This document shows positions 44,606 through 55,924 of a stretch of 64,000 nt of DNA, piece by piece. A program made the position numbers and the translations under genes. The notes under the pieces were generated by a model. It was not told the origin of the DNA. It saw nothing but the letters and a program-made list of their open reading frames with translations, and ran no database searches. The stretch is from the NCBI GenBank assembly GCA_002104905.1, contig MCFE01000285.1:39142-103141 (forward strand), written 5' to 3'. Numbering within the stretch: position 1 is the stretch's first letter; the number at the start of each line of letters is the position of its first letter. The stretch is from Basidiobolus meristosporus CBS 931.73. Lineage: Eukaryota; Basidiobolomycota; Basidiobolomycetes; Basidiobolales; Basidiobolaceae.

Positions 44606-45953
44606 CTACTGGCTTTGGTCTAGTTCCACAATCACCTTGCCTCTGCAACGACCGCTCAACTGCCTCTCAAAGGCCTCCAGCGACTGGTCAAACGAGAATA
44701 CCGAGTCCACCACCGGTTTGAGTGCACCTGAAATGGCCATATGTGTCGGTGAAATTGCTCGCCATCAAGCCTACTTACTCGTCTTACCTTCCGCTATCAA
44801 TTTTCTTACTTCTTCGAGTTGGGCTTCATCAGGGAACCCAGTAAACATGATGTAATTCGGGTGGCCAATGAAACTCCATGCTTTCCTTGATACTGAGCGG
44901 GTGCTATTTCTCAGCAACCAGGTGTATCCACCGATTTTGTGTTCATCGCCGACAATAGTGATGAAGGATCCAGAAGGCTTGAGGATTCTGGTGGCGCTTT
45001 TGTACACCTAGTCGATCTTTAGTCTAGTGACCTGCAGGACCCTGTTCTGAGCTACTACTTACCTCAACACCACCGACACAGTCGAACACTAGGTCGACCA
45101 AATCATCTTTCAGTACATCGGCCACATCTGCTATGGTGTAATCGATGACCTGATCGGCTCCGAGCGATCTGACCAGTTCCTCATTTTTACCGGAGCATGT
45201 ACAAATCACGTAGGCTCCAAAATGCTTCGCCAATTGGATCGAGACGGTTCCTGTGGAGATAGATCTATTAGCGGAGACAGAATGGTGCAGCATACAACTC
45301 ATGGGCACCCACCAACCCCACCACTTCCGCCCAGGATCAGCACTCGCATGGATTGCTTGATTGCCCCTCTTTGGACAAGTCCTTGCCACGCTGTGACCGA
45401 TACCAGTGGCAGTCCAGCGAGTTCGGTATCAGTAAGATTCTCTGGAGCCTTGACCAGGCAAGTCTCGTCGGATGTGCAGTACTCCGCAAGTCCCCCATTC
45501 TTGATAAATAAGGATGAGTCCTTCGATGCATAATACTGAATTTGGATAACTTAAAAGCGAACCATCCTCAATTGTAGATAGCCAAAGACTTTGTCGCCAA
45601 TCTTGAACTTGGATGCATGGCTTCCAACACTGACCACTGTTCCCACGACATCCACGCCGGGAGTATGAGGTCTCTTGATGAGTTTATTAACTATGTTGTC
45701 CTCCATGGCCTGATTCAGGGCAATGGACAGCCCGAAGTTAGTATCACCTACGCAAAGAATGCTGCCGTGAGCACAATACCTTGGAGTCTACTGGGTTTAA
45801 GCTAGTGGCATGGACTTTCAATAGCACCTCTTTTGACTTGGGTGGCAAGACCGGTACGTTGGTTTCGAGCTTTAGTACCTGTGTCGGGATCCCACACTTG
45901 GACCAGCGCCAGGCACGCATTTCCGTAGGTATCTTATCAGGGCTCGAAGGCAT
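44606..45953 (-). CDS. Zinc-type (MDR) quinone oxidoreductase, copy 2
   Basis: Exons 45953-45780, 45709-45563, 45499-45313, 45250-45063, 45007-44788, 44727-44606; 345 residues, lying 2,748 bases from copy 1 with the same exon sizes. It differs by a few residues (for example VYKSATR for AYEEATR). The donor after exon 2 is GTTCGC instead of GTAAGA, a poor site, and that intron differs in sequence. Splicing may be weak. Otherwise as copy 1. Confidence 0.85.
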
Positions 45954-46708
45954 GAGGACTGTTGAATGAGTATGTTTGCTCACCACTGAAGGAGTGATTA
46001 GTTAACAAACATAAGGTCAATTAAACTCCATTTATATATGAGGCTGGCCAATGAGATGAATCATCACTTAGGAACGTGCCTTATGCATGAATGGTAGTCG
46101 ATGATTGTCATTGGCTTAAGGGTGACCATCCTAGGATGTAGCGACCTCATCGAATACATATTAATATTGATTAAATCAGACTTTTTCTCAGCGACAGGCT
46201 ACTAACGAAATATTAGGTGATGGCTGAAGAAGTGCTGAAGCTGTATGACTGAGGATGGTCAAAACTGTCAATAAACGTACTCGTACGAGTGTAAATTTAT
46301 AATATCCAAACAAATCCCACACTAGCCATGAATGCTTGCGTCCAGCGTTTTGGAGTTTAACGTATTTTATAACTCCATCATCAAGACCTAATTCGGATTT
46401 GAGCGTGATTGAAGTAGCACAGTGCATATGTCGGCGACAGGATAAAGATTGATTCTGGAAGACCTATGGTGTGTAATACTCTCCAAATTGGAAAGATCAT
46501 TGGATCGTCAATGTAAGGCAAAGGTTGGGCTAGAAGGATTACCAGATCATAGGGTTCGCTACCAGTTGTCGGTACGATGGTGGAGATCTTGATTGTACTC
46601 ACAATACTATCCAGAAAACATTCAAGATTAAACGAACTGCTTTTGCTTTTATTTTACATCCTATTTATACTAATTTTACAACCCAGCGAACACCATTGGC
46701 GTTTCCAA
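45954..46708. other. Intergenic between MDR copy 2 and transporter array
   Basis: Duplicated promoter to about 46080, then AT-rich sequence without supported ORFs. The last 90 bases (46620-46708) are transporter 3' flank, repeated at 49890, 54240 and 58810. Confidence 0.5.
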
Positions 46709-48328
46709 TCAACATTCGATGGTATCAAATTTCCGGAAGATCCAGTAGAAGATGACAGTCATGACTCCCATCAGTCCGGTTTGGATTCCGAACACATACA
46801 CAAAGTTGGGGTCGTTGCTCCACACTGCAAGGATCAGGCCAATCAGACTGCCACCACAGTTGGTGAACAGGAAAAGAGAGGTCACCACCGACTTGAGCTC
46901 GGGGGCGGCTTGTCGGAAGGCGAACTCCAGGCCGGTGACTGAGGCGAAGATCTCGGAGATGGAGATTCCAATGAACGGGATCACTTGCCACCAGATGGAG
47001 ATGTCGTTGACTGGTTGCTCACCCTCGGGCAGGCCACTCAAATCGGTGAAGTTGTAGTAGGGGCCGGTCTTGTAGACCTGTGCTTGGAGAACGGTGACAT
47101 AGACAAAGGCAAGTGTGGCAATTGTGAACCCGATGGTGATGCGTGTGATGGGACCAAGACGGCAGCCCATTCTTCTCAGCAATGGGAAGACAGCCGTGTC
47201 AAAGATAGGGATGGCAATTACCAGGACAAGGCTGTTGACCAGGTTCAGCTGCTCGGGCCCACTGATGAACGATGGTCTTTGCATCGTCAGTCCCATGTTG
47301 ATGAAGTTGTCGGACATGTTGTAGTACAGAGCCCAGTAGAAGGGATAGAACAGGAACACCAAGCAAGCGCGCAGGGTTTTCTTGAGATCCTCGATGAACT
47401 GATCGTCCCACTCAAAGCCATCCACCTTGGCGTAGTCCAGCCAGTGCTCGATGGGCCCATTGGTCTTGGCATTGTCCAACGGGGCCTTGCGATGGGACAG
47501 GGCATACTTGATGCAGGAGTATGTCTTCGAGAGGACAGTGCCGGATGGAGGCTTGACATAGTACAGCTTTTTGGCGGACACGAAGATCACGAGGCCAATC
47601 ACGAACATTATCGCTGGCAGCGAGTAGGCTAGAGGATAGGATCCGTAGTCGTTGGCAACGATGGGACAGATGAACTGGCCCAGCAAGGCGCCGCAGTTGA
47701 TGGCCCAGTAGAAGAAGCGGAAGATGCGCTCAACGGTGAGCTGTGAGTCGGTGTAGACACCAGGGGTCTTGGTCGGGAAGATCCCTTCCTTGATCTGCTC
47801 AGCGGCAAAGGAGGAAACATTGGACTTGATGCCGCCGGTGCCGAAGGAGATGAAGACATACAGGGCAATCACGAAGCCGATCACACCGAAGCTTCCATCC
47901 AGAGAGGCTGGGAGGGAGCTGACTGCCAGGAACACCAAGCCCACCATGTAGAAGAGGGAGAATATGACGATGGTCTTGAACTTTCCGATGTAGCGGTCGG
48001 CAACGACGGCACCAAGAATAGTGGTGCAATAGGCCAGAAACTGGAAGCCTCTGTTCACGGCGGTGGCAGTGCTCTTGTTGAAGCCAAGAACCTTGAGCAT
48101 GTAGGGTTGGAACAGAAGCGAGGCACCGTAGAAGGCAAAGCGCTCGCACAGCTCGGTGATGATGATGAACCAGGCCGCGAGGGGGACCTTTCCAGCAACG
48201 CGTAGCTTGATGTCATCGGAGTTGGGAGGATCATCTTGTGCAGCATCGATGTGCTCCACTTGGGTAGACTTTTCGAAGGGTTTTTCTTCGCTCATAGTTG
48301 TTGTAGGGAATTTCTGAGGAAACAGCAT
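46709..48328 (-). CDS. PTR2: Proton-coupled oligopeptide transporter (PTR2/POT family), copy 1
   Basis: Intronless, 539 residues. Twelve or so hydrophobic segments. The POT proton motif ExxER appears as TELCERFAFYG (E59-E62-R63) and the PTR signature as SFGTGGIKSN (161-170); INCGALLGQ follows at 210-218. It imports di- and tripeptides with protons across the plasma membrane. Start ATG 48328. A second Met at residue 12 (MSEEKPFEK) is the more usual-looking start. AATAAAAG lies about 20 bases upstream in all four copies. The acidic N-terminal tail contains lysines that could be ubiquitin sites. Confidence 0.95.
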   Translation of the reverse strand: MLFPQKFPTTTMSEEKPFEKSTQVEHIDAAQDDPPNSDDIKLRVAGKVPLAAWFIIITELCERFAFYGASLLFQPYMLKVLGFNKSTATAVNRGFQFLAYCTTILGAVVADRYIGKFKTIVIFSLFYMVGLVFLAVSSLPASLDGSFGVIGFVIALYVFISFGTGGIKSNVSSFAAEQIKEGIFPTKTPGVYTDSQLTVERIFRFFYWAINCGALLGQFICPIVANDYGSYPLAYSLPAIMFVIGLVIFVSAKKLYYVKPPSGTVLSKTYSCIKYALSHRKAPLDNAKTNGPIEHWLDYAKVDGFEWDDQFIEDLKKTLRACLVFLFYPFYWALYYNMSDNFINMGLTMQRPSFISGPEQLNLVNSLVLVIAIPIFDTAVFPLLRRMGCRLGPITRITIGFTIATLAFVYVTVLQAQVYKTGPYYNFTDLSGLPEGEQPVNDISIWWQVIPFIGISISEIFASVTGLEFAFRQAAPELKSVVTSLFLFTNCGGSLIGLILAVWSNDPNFVYVFGIQTGLMGVMTVIFYWIFRKFDTIEC

Positions 48329-49577
48329 GGAGGATGAGGTAGCTTTTATTAGTTGTCAGCCGAGCTTAATTCAACCAAGTGACAGATTTGAGAATATTGA
48401 CAGATAGGAATGTAGCCAATTCAGGCAGCAGAATCACGGGATTATTTGCAACGAAATCCGGTCAATTATACTTGATTCATCCATAAAGTAGGATTGATAA
48501 GCCTTTATAGCTAACCTGACGAGTTGTATCAAATCAAGATTGGGAGAGATGCCAGACATGATTACCAAATATGTACTCAGGGTTTTTCTGATCCATTGTG
48601 ATAGATTACAGCCCAACACTACAAATTGACATTTCGTGATTTCCTATTCGGTCCAATGCTGACAACTCCAGATATTGGGTACGTCCTTTATCATTAAGCA
48701 GCCCTTCCAGATGGTTGTGGATATCATTATTACAGATTGAGTAGCATATTTAGTATGCGCTACCAATAAAGTTGCTCAATTAATAGTATAAAAGGCCAAC
48801 CCTGACCACCACATATCTCATTAAGTTGTAGATCATCTTTATTTGATGCTTCCTTGTCAGCAAGAAATCATTCCCATACATAACTGAAGTACACTTTTTT
48901 TGTCCATCTCAATAGTATATATCATATTTCTGAGCGTTTGTGCACTGCAAGTTGAGTTATATAGTGTGCAAGGTAATCAAAAAGTAGAGCGTTTTTGTAG
49001 TCAAGCAGAATGTTAAATGTATATCATAAGGGATTCTATTGTACGAGATATAGTTCAATACTACATAGTATCGATTATCACCCATAGATGAGATGGTACA
49101 CAAGTATTGATGATAAGATAAACAGTTCTGAAGTGATGGTACATTATCTTGGCTGACCCATCAGGGATTTCTTCCACTTTGCTACGAAGAATGGATAACT
49201 AGTGAAATTGCTATATGTAATGGTAGCCAAATCTGATCGAAAACACCTCTATTGAATACAATAGTTGAGTAGCTTCAAAATAATCTATTGCTGATATCAT
49301 GCTATTTTATATGCACAAGTGCTGCTGCCAATGTGCCAAGATTTCACCGTCAATATTGCGCAAACATAGAGTCATGAAATAGCATGAATGGAAGTAAAAA
49401 CTTGAAGTATCCACAGGTTCTGCAGCTCGTGTATCTAGTTTATAGATCAATATCCGCATTTTTATACGACTCTAATTGCAAGGACTACTTTATCCTAGAG
49501 ACGTTGCGTATACAGACATCGTGACATTTTATTTTGGCATTGCATATGATCAGCATTTTCCTATTTACCACTAGTAA
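48329..49577. repeat. Spacer X, copy 1 (ORF-less, with TATA box)
   Basis: AT-rich block repeated at 55925-56985 and 62925-64000. It contains a well-formed rightward TATA box (TATAAAAGG at about 48789) preserved in copy 2 but changed in copy 3. No ORF of useful length is conserved downstream. The near identity of copies over 1 kb indicates recent segmental duplication. Confidence 0.8.
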
Positions 49578-49985
49578 TCATGAATCCAAATATGGACGGC
49601 GAATCTGCTTTTAGTTTCTCAACAAGCTTCGTTTACTCAATTTTGATCCTCAAAAAATCAAAAAGTTGGAAAATTTGGCATTCAGTATTTATTTTGCAAC
49701 ATCCTAAAGCAATAGGTACACATGATTGCTCCAAGTATTTCGAAGGGCAATATTGGCACGAAGTGCGATTGATGGCTACTTGCTACAGAAATTTAGTGAG
49801 TAAATACTCCAACGAATACGATTCTTGACAGTTTACTAGCACAATGGCGAAATTTTTAATGACAACATTAACATTTTCAAACTATCATAGAAATCACTCA
49901 AGATTAAACGAACTGCTTTTGCTTTTATTTTACATCCTATGTATACTAATTTTACAATCAGGTAGATACCTTCTGGCACCTCCTA
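49578..49985. other. Spacer between X1 and transporter copy 2
   Basis: An 82-codon ORF (49580-49828, +) shows no family features and is not called a gene. From 49890 the transporter 3' flank repeat begins. Confidence 0.4.
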
Positions 49986-51605
49986 TCAACACTCAATGGC
50001 ATCAAACTTCCGGAAGATCCAGTAGAAGATGACAGTCATGACTCCCATCAGTCCGGTTTGGATGCCGAACACATACACAAAGTTGGGGTCGTTGCTCCAC
50101 ACTGCAAGGATCAGGCCAATCAGACTGCCACCACAGTTGGTGAACAGGAAAAGAGAGGTCACCACCGACTTGAGCTCGGGGGCGGCTTGTCGGAAGGCGA
50201 ACTCCAGACCGGTGACTGAGGCGAAGATCTCGGAGATGGAGATTCCAATGAACGGGATCACTTGCCACCAGATGGAGATGTCGTTGACTGGTTGCTCACC
50301 CTCGGGCAGGCCACTCAAATCGGTGAAGTTGTAGTAGGGGCCGGTCTTGTAGACCTGTGCTTGGAGAACGGTGACATAGACAAAGGCAAGTGTGGCAATT
50401 GTGAACCCGATGGTGATGCGTGTGATGGGGCCAAGACGGCAGCCCATTCTTCTCAGCAATGGGAAGACAGCCGTGTCAAAGATAGGGATGGCAATTACCA
50501 GGACAAGGCTGTTGACCAGGTTCAGCTGCTCGGGCCCACTGATGAACGATGGTCTTTGCATCGTCAGTCCCATGTTGATGAAGTTGTCGGACATGTTGTA
50601 GTACAGAGCCCAGTAGAAGGGATAGAACAGGAACACCAAGCAAGCGCGCAGGGTTTTCTTGAGATCCTCGATGAACTGATCGTCCCACTCAAAGCCATCC
50701 ACCTTGGCGTAGTCCAACCAGTGCTCAATGGGCCCATTGGTCTTGGCATTGTCCAACGGGGCCTTGCGATGGGACAGAGCATACTTGATGCAGGAGTATG
50801 TCTTCGAGAGGACAGTGCCGGATGGAGGCTTGACATAGTACAGCTTTTTGGCGGACACGAAGATCACGAGGCCAATCACGAACATGATCGCTGGCAGCGA
50901 GTAGGCCAAGGGATAGGATCCGTAGTCGTTGGCAACGATGGGACAGATGAACTGGCCCAGCAAGGCGCCACAGTTGATGGCCCAGTAGAAGAAGCGGAAG
51001 ATGCGCTCAACGGTGAGCTGTGAGTCGGTGTAGACACCAGGGGTCTTGGTCGGGAAGATCCCTTCCTTGATCTGCTCAGCGGCAAAGGAGGAAACATTGG
51101 ACTTGATGCCGCCGGTACCAAAGGAGATGAAGACATACAGGGCAATCACGAAGCCGATCACACCGAAGCTTCCATCCAGAGAGGCTGGGAGGGAACTGAC
51201 TGCCAGGAACACCAATCCCACCATGTAGAAGAGGGAGAATATGACGATGGTCTTGAACTTTCCGATGTAGCGGTCAGCAACGACGGCACCAAGAATAGTG
51301 GTGCAATAGGCCAGAAACTGGAAGCCTCTGTTCACGGCGGTGGCAGTGCTCTTGTTGAAGCCAAGAACCTTGAGCATGTAGGGTTGGAACAGAAGGGAGG
51401 CACCGTAGAAGGCAAAGCGCTCGCACAGCTCGGTGATGATGATGAACCAGGCCGCGAGGGGGACCTTTCCAGCAACGCGTAGCTTGATGTCATCGGAGTT
51501 GGGAGGATCATCTTGTGCAGCATCGATGTGCTCCACTTGGGTAGACTTTTCGAAGGGTTTTTCTTCGCTCATAGTTGTTGTGGGGAATTTCTGAGGAAAC
51601 AGCAT
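49986..51605 (-). CDS. PTR2: Proton-coupled oligopeptide transporter, copy 2
   Basis: 539 residues, differing from copy 1 at one residue I can see (Ala for Thr four residues from the end), although many third codon positions differ. All POT motifs intact. Its upstream side leads to the protease gene at 52423, which is transcribed away from it, so the two share a 0.8-kb upstream region. Confidence 0.95.
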   Translation of the reverse strand: MLFPQKFPTTTMSEEKPFEKSTQVEHIDAAQDDPPNSDDIKLRVAGKVPLAAWFIIITELCERFAFYGASLLFQPYMLKVLGFNKSTATAVNRGFQFLAYCTTILGAVVADRYIGKFKTIVIFSLFYMVGLVFLAVSSLPASLDGSFGVIGFVIALYVFISFGTGGIKSNVSSFAAEQIKEGIFPTKTPGVYTDSQLTVERIFRFFYWAINCGALLGQFICPIVANDYGSYPLAYSLPAIMFVIGLVIFVSAKKLYYVKPPSGTVLSKTYSCIKYALSHRKAPLDNAKTNGPIEHWLDYAKVDGFEWDDQFIEDLKKTLRACLVFLFYPFYWALYYNMSDNFINMGLTMQRPSFISGPEQLNLVNSLVLVIAIPIFDTAVFPLLRRMGCRLGPITRITIGFTIATLAFVYVTVLQAQVYKTGPYYNFTDLSGLPEGEQPVNDISIWWQVIPFIGISISEIFASVTGLEFAFRQAAPELKSVVTSLFLFTNCGGSLIGLILAVWSNDPNFVYVFGIQTGLMGVMTVIFYWIFRKFDAIEC

Positions 51606-52422
51606 GGAGGATGAGGTAGCTTTTATTAGTTGTCAGCCAAGCTTAATTCAACCAAGTGACAGATTTGAGAATATTGACAGATAGGGATATAGCCAATTTA
51701 GGTAGTTGACCCACTGTTTTATTTCAAGCACAATCCAGTCAATTATACTTAAATAGGTAGCTCTTTCAGAAGGGTAGTTAACCTGAATTAATTTTTAGTC
51801 ATCTGTTTACTTATCAAGATTTGCCAATCATTTAACCTTTTATGTACTGAGTATTTGCCTAGAGTAATTATCGGTTTGAGATCTTGGCCATATTCCAATA
51901 CTGACCCCTAACCCCATCCAAATACAGATAACAACCAATCATGCCCTCTAGGCAACGACATTGGAAAGCTTTGATAGTTGTTTTGTAAGCACACGGGGCA
52001 AGGTCAAATTAGCAGCAATATTACCCAGTAGCTTGGCTATGGAGCTTATTGTAAATGATTGGTAGTACTTCAAATCCAGTGATTTCCTTTCTAGTTTTAT
52101 AACTAAAGGCTAATTGACTGTTACTCTAAAGATATAAAAGTCACTCTCTCACTACATATGTAGCTTAACCATATTGTACATCTCTCCAAGCTTGGTCGAA
52201 TGGATGACTGCATTATCAATAAATCAGTGAATGTAATGCCCACTTCCATATGCTCGGAATTAATTGCTTATCATGTGGAGGGAGATTCTCTTCTGGAATA
52301 GCAGACAGCATTATTACTCTGTTGGGTTGGTTACTTTCCCTGCATTGTCGTATCACCTCGAGCCCTTTATATTTGGTGGCCTTCGTTCTTCAGGCAGTAG
52401 GTACGGCACTATTGGTGCAACT
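51606..52422. promoter_or_regulatory. Shared upstream region, transporter 2 / protease 1
   Basis: Conserved with 60510-61325. Rightward TATA box ATATAAAAG at about 52133 and a second TATATTT near 52367. An upstream ATG at 52250 opens a 61-codon frame that overlaps the protease start; the frame is kept at 61153 in the other copy. It may be a uORF or be removed by a 5' UTR intron. Confidence 0.5.
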
Positions 52423-53599
52423 ATGGCGAAGCTAATCACCTTTTTCATTGCAGTTGCTATCGTTCACTCAACCGTTGGTGCCGTTCTTCCTCGTGGAAAC
52501 GAAGTTTATATACTTCCGATTCGTCGTTCATTTGCCCCTGCGTCCAGTATATCGCGTAGAGGTGTGTATATTAGAACAGTAGGAAGCATCCCGGCTCAAA
52601 GCAATGTGGTTCATGTAATTACTTTTTTCATTCCACTATATCGTCGATTCTGAATAGTAATGAAGCATACCTATATATACACAGTATACCGCCTCCATTG
52701 GGATCGGAACTCCACCTACTTCCTATGATCTTCTGATCGATACCAATTCTGCCAATACATGGGTAGGAGCACAGAAGGCCTACGTTCATACCAGCACCTC
52801 CACTCAGACTGCAGATTCGGTTTCCGTCACTTATGGAAGTGGTTCATTCTCGGGAACCGAGTTCAGCGATACGGTGACGATTTCGCCTGGATTGGTGGTT
52901 CAATCTCAATCAATTGGGGTAGCTTCCTCATCTCAAGGGTTTACCGACTGCAACGGGATACTTGGTTTAGGTCCAGTTGATCTAACCCTTGGCACGTTAT
53001 CTCCCAGCACTGGCTCCACAGTCCCTACCGTTGTGGACAACCTGTTTTCACAAGGTACAATCCCTAGCAATGTTTTTAGCCTCTCATTTGAGCCATCTAC
53101 TTCGCTGACTTCCACGAATGGTGAGATTACGTTTGGTGGCACGGATTCAACCAAATACACTGGCAGCATTGCTTATGCTCCTATCACTGCAACATCTCCG
53201 GCAAGGGATTTTTGGGGTGTTGACGGGTCCTTCCGATATGGTGCTTCTGAGCCTACATTGTCAACTACTGCCGGATCCGTTGATTCGGGCACAGCATTAC
53301 TCTTACTGCCAACAGATGCATTCCAAAAATACTTGAAAGCAACAGGAGCGGTGATTGATAAAGCTACTGGGTTGCCCAAGCTTACTTCAGCCCAATTCGC
53401 CAAACTGAAGTCGCTTTTCATTACCATTGGAGGCACTACACTAGAGCTCACTGCAAATGCCTGCATATTTCCTCGGGCATTAAACACTCAAATCGGTGGA
53501 GAGGCTGGGGGTATCTATCTTGCATTTGGTGATTTAGGTTCGAACTCAGGTGCCGGTTTAGATTTCGTTTTGGGGCTGACGTTCCTGGAGAGGAAATAA
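52423..53599 (+). CDS. Secreted aspartic protease (polyporopepsin-like), copy 1, C-terminus truncated
   Basis: Exons 52423-52614 and 52685-53599; 368 residues. Signal peptide about 1-20 (MAKLITFFIAVAIVHSTVGA), propeptide about 21-64, then the A1 pepsin fold. First catalytic motif LLIDTNSANTWVG (Asn where DTG/DTS is usual), flap VTYGSGSFSGTE, second motif SVDSGTALLLL. The copy ends LTFLERK-stop, lacking the last 25 residues (FYSVYD and beyond) present in copy 2. The break at about 53596 is a junction to spacer sequence (compare 62905). Also CNGILGLGP has Asn for the usual Asp. Probably inactive or poorly folding. Confidence 0.85.
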
Positions 53600-54304
53600 T
53601 AATGAAGCTCAGTTTTGATATGGTAACGAGAAGAGTATTTAAGGGTATTTCGTTCTCCCTGGCATAGAGAAGCACACAATCATACCCTTCGACACCCATG
53701 CATACATATTGTTGTGAGTTTGAAGTAGCACAGCATATTTAGTTGAACAGCAACATTCTCGTAATGAGATCTGGGTGGAATAGAAGTTGAACATCAAAAA
53801 ATAGTTGTAGTGAAGGTCAGTAGGCTATTCGGTATATGCAACGGTAGCCTAAACTTCACATCATTTCTCAAATGCTCAGCAAGATTGGTAAATACCGTTA
53901 GAATTATAACTCAGTTATAGTGAATAATATTCAAGTAATACAAAGTTATGATACAAGTGCTACATATTTGCGGAACTGACCGCTTTCCTACGCTCATATG
54001 CTGCGAATATGTTAACACAAATCTTATAAAACTTGAGTTGACAGTCAGTGTTACACTTGGCAATAAAAAGCGAAGAGTATGAGCATTGACACGTATTATT
54101 CGTCTGTACATCACCGATAGTTAGATAAAGATTCAAAAATTTACGAGCTGCGACTGCTTGCTACAGAGCTCCAAAGCTTTTGAAATTATGAGTTAGTCCA
54201 ATATACCACGCTTATTGGTTTACAAATTATATGCATCCGCATTTATTTTTACATCCTATTTATACTAATTTTACAATCAGGTAGATACCTTCTGGCACCT
54301 CCTA
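53600..54304. other. Spacer between protease 1 and transporter 3
   Basis: First 60 bases match 62905-62960 (junction). Rest AT-rich, no ORF. Transporter 3' flank starts at about 54245. Confidence 0.5.
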
Positions 54305-55924
54305 TCAACACTCAATGGTATCAAACTTCCGGAAGATCCAGTAGAAGATGACAGTCATGACTCCCATCAGTCCGGTTTGGATGCCGAACACATACACAAA
54401 GTTGGGGTCGTTGCTCCACACTGCAAGGATCAGGCCAATCAGACTGCCACCACAGTTGGTGAACAGGAAAAGAGAAGTCACCACCGACTTGAGCTCGGGG
54501 GCGGCTTGTCGGAAGGCGAACTCCAGGCCGGTGACTGAGGCGAAGATCTCGGAGATGGAGATTCCAATGAACGGGATCACTTGCCACCAGATGGAGATGT
54601 CGTTGACTGGTTGTTCACCCTCGGGCAGGCCACTCAAATCGGTGAAGTTGTAGTAGGGGCCGGTCTTGTAGACCTGTGCTTGGAGAACGGTGACATAGAC
54701 AAAGGCAAGCGTGGCAATTGTGAACCCGATGGTGATGCGTGTGATGGGACCAAGACGGCAGCCCATTCTTCTCAGCAATGGGAAGATGGCCGTGTCAAAG
54801 ATAGGGATGGCAATTACCAGGACAAGGCTGTTGACCAGGTTCAGCTGCTCGGGCCCACTGATGAACGATGGTCTTTGCATCGTCAGTCCCATGTTGATGA
54901 AGTTGTCGGACATGTTGTAGTACAGAGCCCAGTAGAAGGGATAGAACAGGAAGACCAAGCAAGCGCGCAGGGTTTTCTTGAGATCCTCGATGAACTGATC
55001 GTCCCACTCAAAGCCATCCACCTTGGCGTAGTCCAGCCAGTGCTCAATGGGCCCATTGGTCTTGGCATTGTCCAACGGGGCCTTGCGATGGGACAGAGCA
55101 TACTTGATGCAGGAGTATGTCTTCGAGAGGACAGTGCCGGATGGAGGCTTGACATAGTACAGCTTTTTGGCGGACACGAAGATCACGAGGCCAATCACGA
55201 ACATGATCGCTGGCAGCGAGTAGGCCAGGGGATAGGATCCGTAGTCGTTGGCAACGATGGGACAGATGAACTGGCCCAGCAAGGCGCCGCAGTTGATGGC
55301 CCAGTAGAAGAAGCGGAAGATGCGCTCAACGGTGAGCTGTGAGTCGGTGTAGACGCCAGGGGTCTTGGTCGGGAAGATTCCTTCCTTGATCTGCTCAGCG
55401 GCAAAGGAGGAAACATTGGACTTGATGCCGCCGGTGCCGAAGGAGATGAAGACATACAGGGCAATCACGAAGCCGATCACACCGAAGCTTCCGTCCAGAG
55501 AGGCTGGGAGGGAGCTGACTGCCAGGAACACCAATCCCACCATGTAGAAGAGGGAGAATATGACGATGGTCTTGAACTTTCCGATGTAGCGGTCAGCAAC
55601 GACGGCACCAAGAATAGTGGTGCAATAGGCCAGAAACTGGAAGCCTCTGTTCACGGCGGTGGCAGTGCTCTTGTTGAAGCCAAGAACCTTGAGCATGTAG
55701 GGCTGGAACAGAAGGGAGGCACCGTAGAAGGCAAAGCGCTCGCACAGCTCGGTGATGATGATGAACCAGGCCGCGAGGGGGACCTTTCCAGCAACGCGTA
55801 GCTTGATGTCATCGGAGTTGGGAGGATCATCTTGTGCAGCATCGATGTGCTCCACTTGGGTAGACTTTTCGAAGGGCTTTTCTTCGCTCATAGTTGTTGT
55901 GGGGAATTTCTGAGGAAACAGCAT
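54305..55924 (-). CDS. PTR2: Proton-coupled oligopeptide transporter, copy 3
   Basis: 539 residues. Ile for Val in the FDTAIFPLLRR segment, otherwise as copy 1. All POT motifs intact. Confidence 0.95.
   Translation of the reverse strand: MLFPQKFPTTTMSEEKPFEKSTQVEHIDAAQDDPPNSDDIKLRVAGKVPLAAWFIIITELCERFAFYGASLLFQPYMLKVLGFNKSTATAVNRGFQFLAYCTTILGAVVADRYIGKFKTIVIFSLFYMVGLVFLAVSSLPASLDGSFGVIGFVIALYVFISFGTGGIKSNVSSFAAEQIKEGIFPTKTPGVYTDSQLTVERIFRFFYWAINCGALLGQFICPIVANDYGSYPLAYSLPAIMFVIGLVIFVSAKKLYYVKPPSGTVLSKTYSCIKYALSHRKAPLDNAKTNGPIEHWLDYAKVDGFEWDDQFIEDLKKTLRACLVFLFYPFYWALYYNMSDNFINMGLTMQRPSFISGPEQLNLVNSLVLVIAIPIFDTAIFPLLRRMGCRLGPITRITIGFTIATLAFVYVTVLQAQVYKTGPYYNFTDLSGLPEGEQPVNDISIWWQVIPFIGISISEIFASVTGLEFAFRQAAPELKSVVTSLFLFTNCGGSLIGLILAVWSNDPNFVYVFGIQTGLMGVMTVIFYWIFRKFDTIEC

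Noticed and set aside
47799-48149. Alternative-frame minus-strand ORFs in the transporters
   Set aside because: Composition (Ser/Pro/Arg or Cys/Leu runs) is that of shadow frames. The main frame carries all POT motifs.
49580-49828. 82-codon ORF following spacer X copy 1
   Set aside because: No motif. The matching region of copy 3 leaves the window at its start, so conservation cannot be judged.
50262-51023. Long plus-strand ORF (253 codons) antisense to transporter copy 2, also in copies 1, 3 and 4
   Set aside because: It is the mirror of a GC-rich, strongly conserved coding frame. Its conservation follows from the transporter, and no start context or homology supports it.
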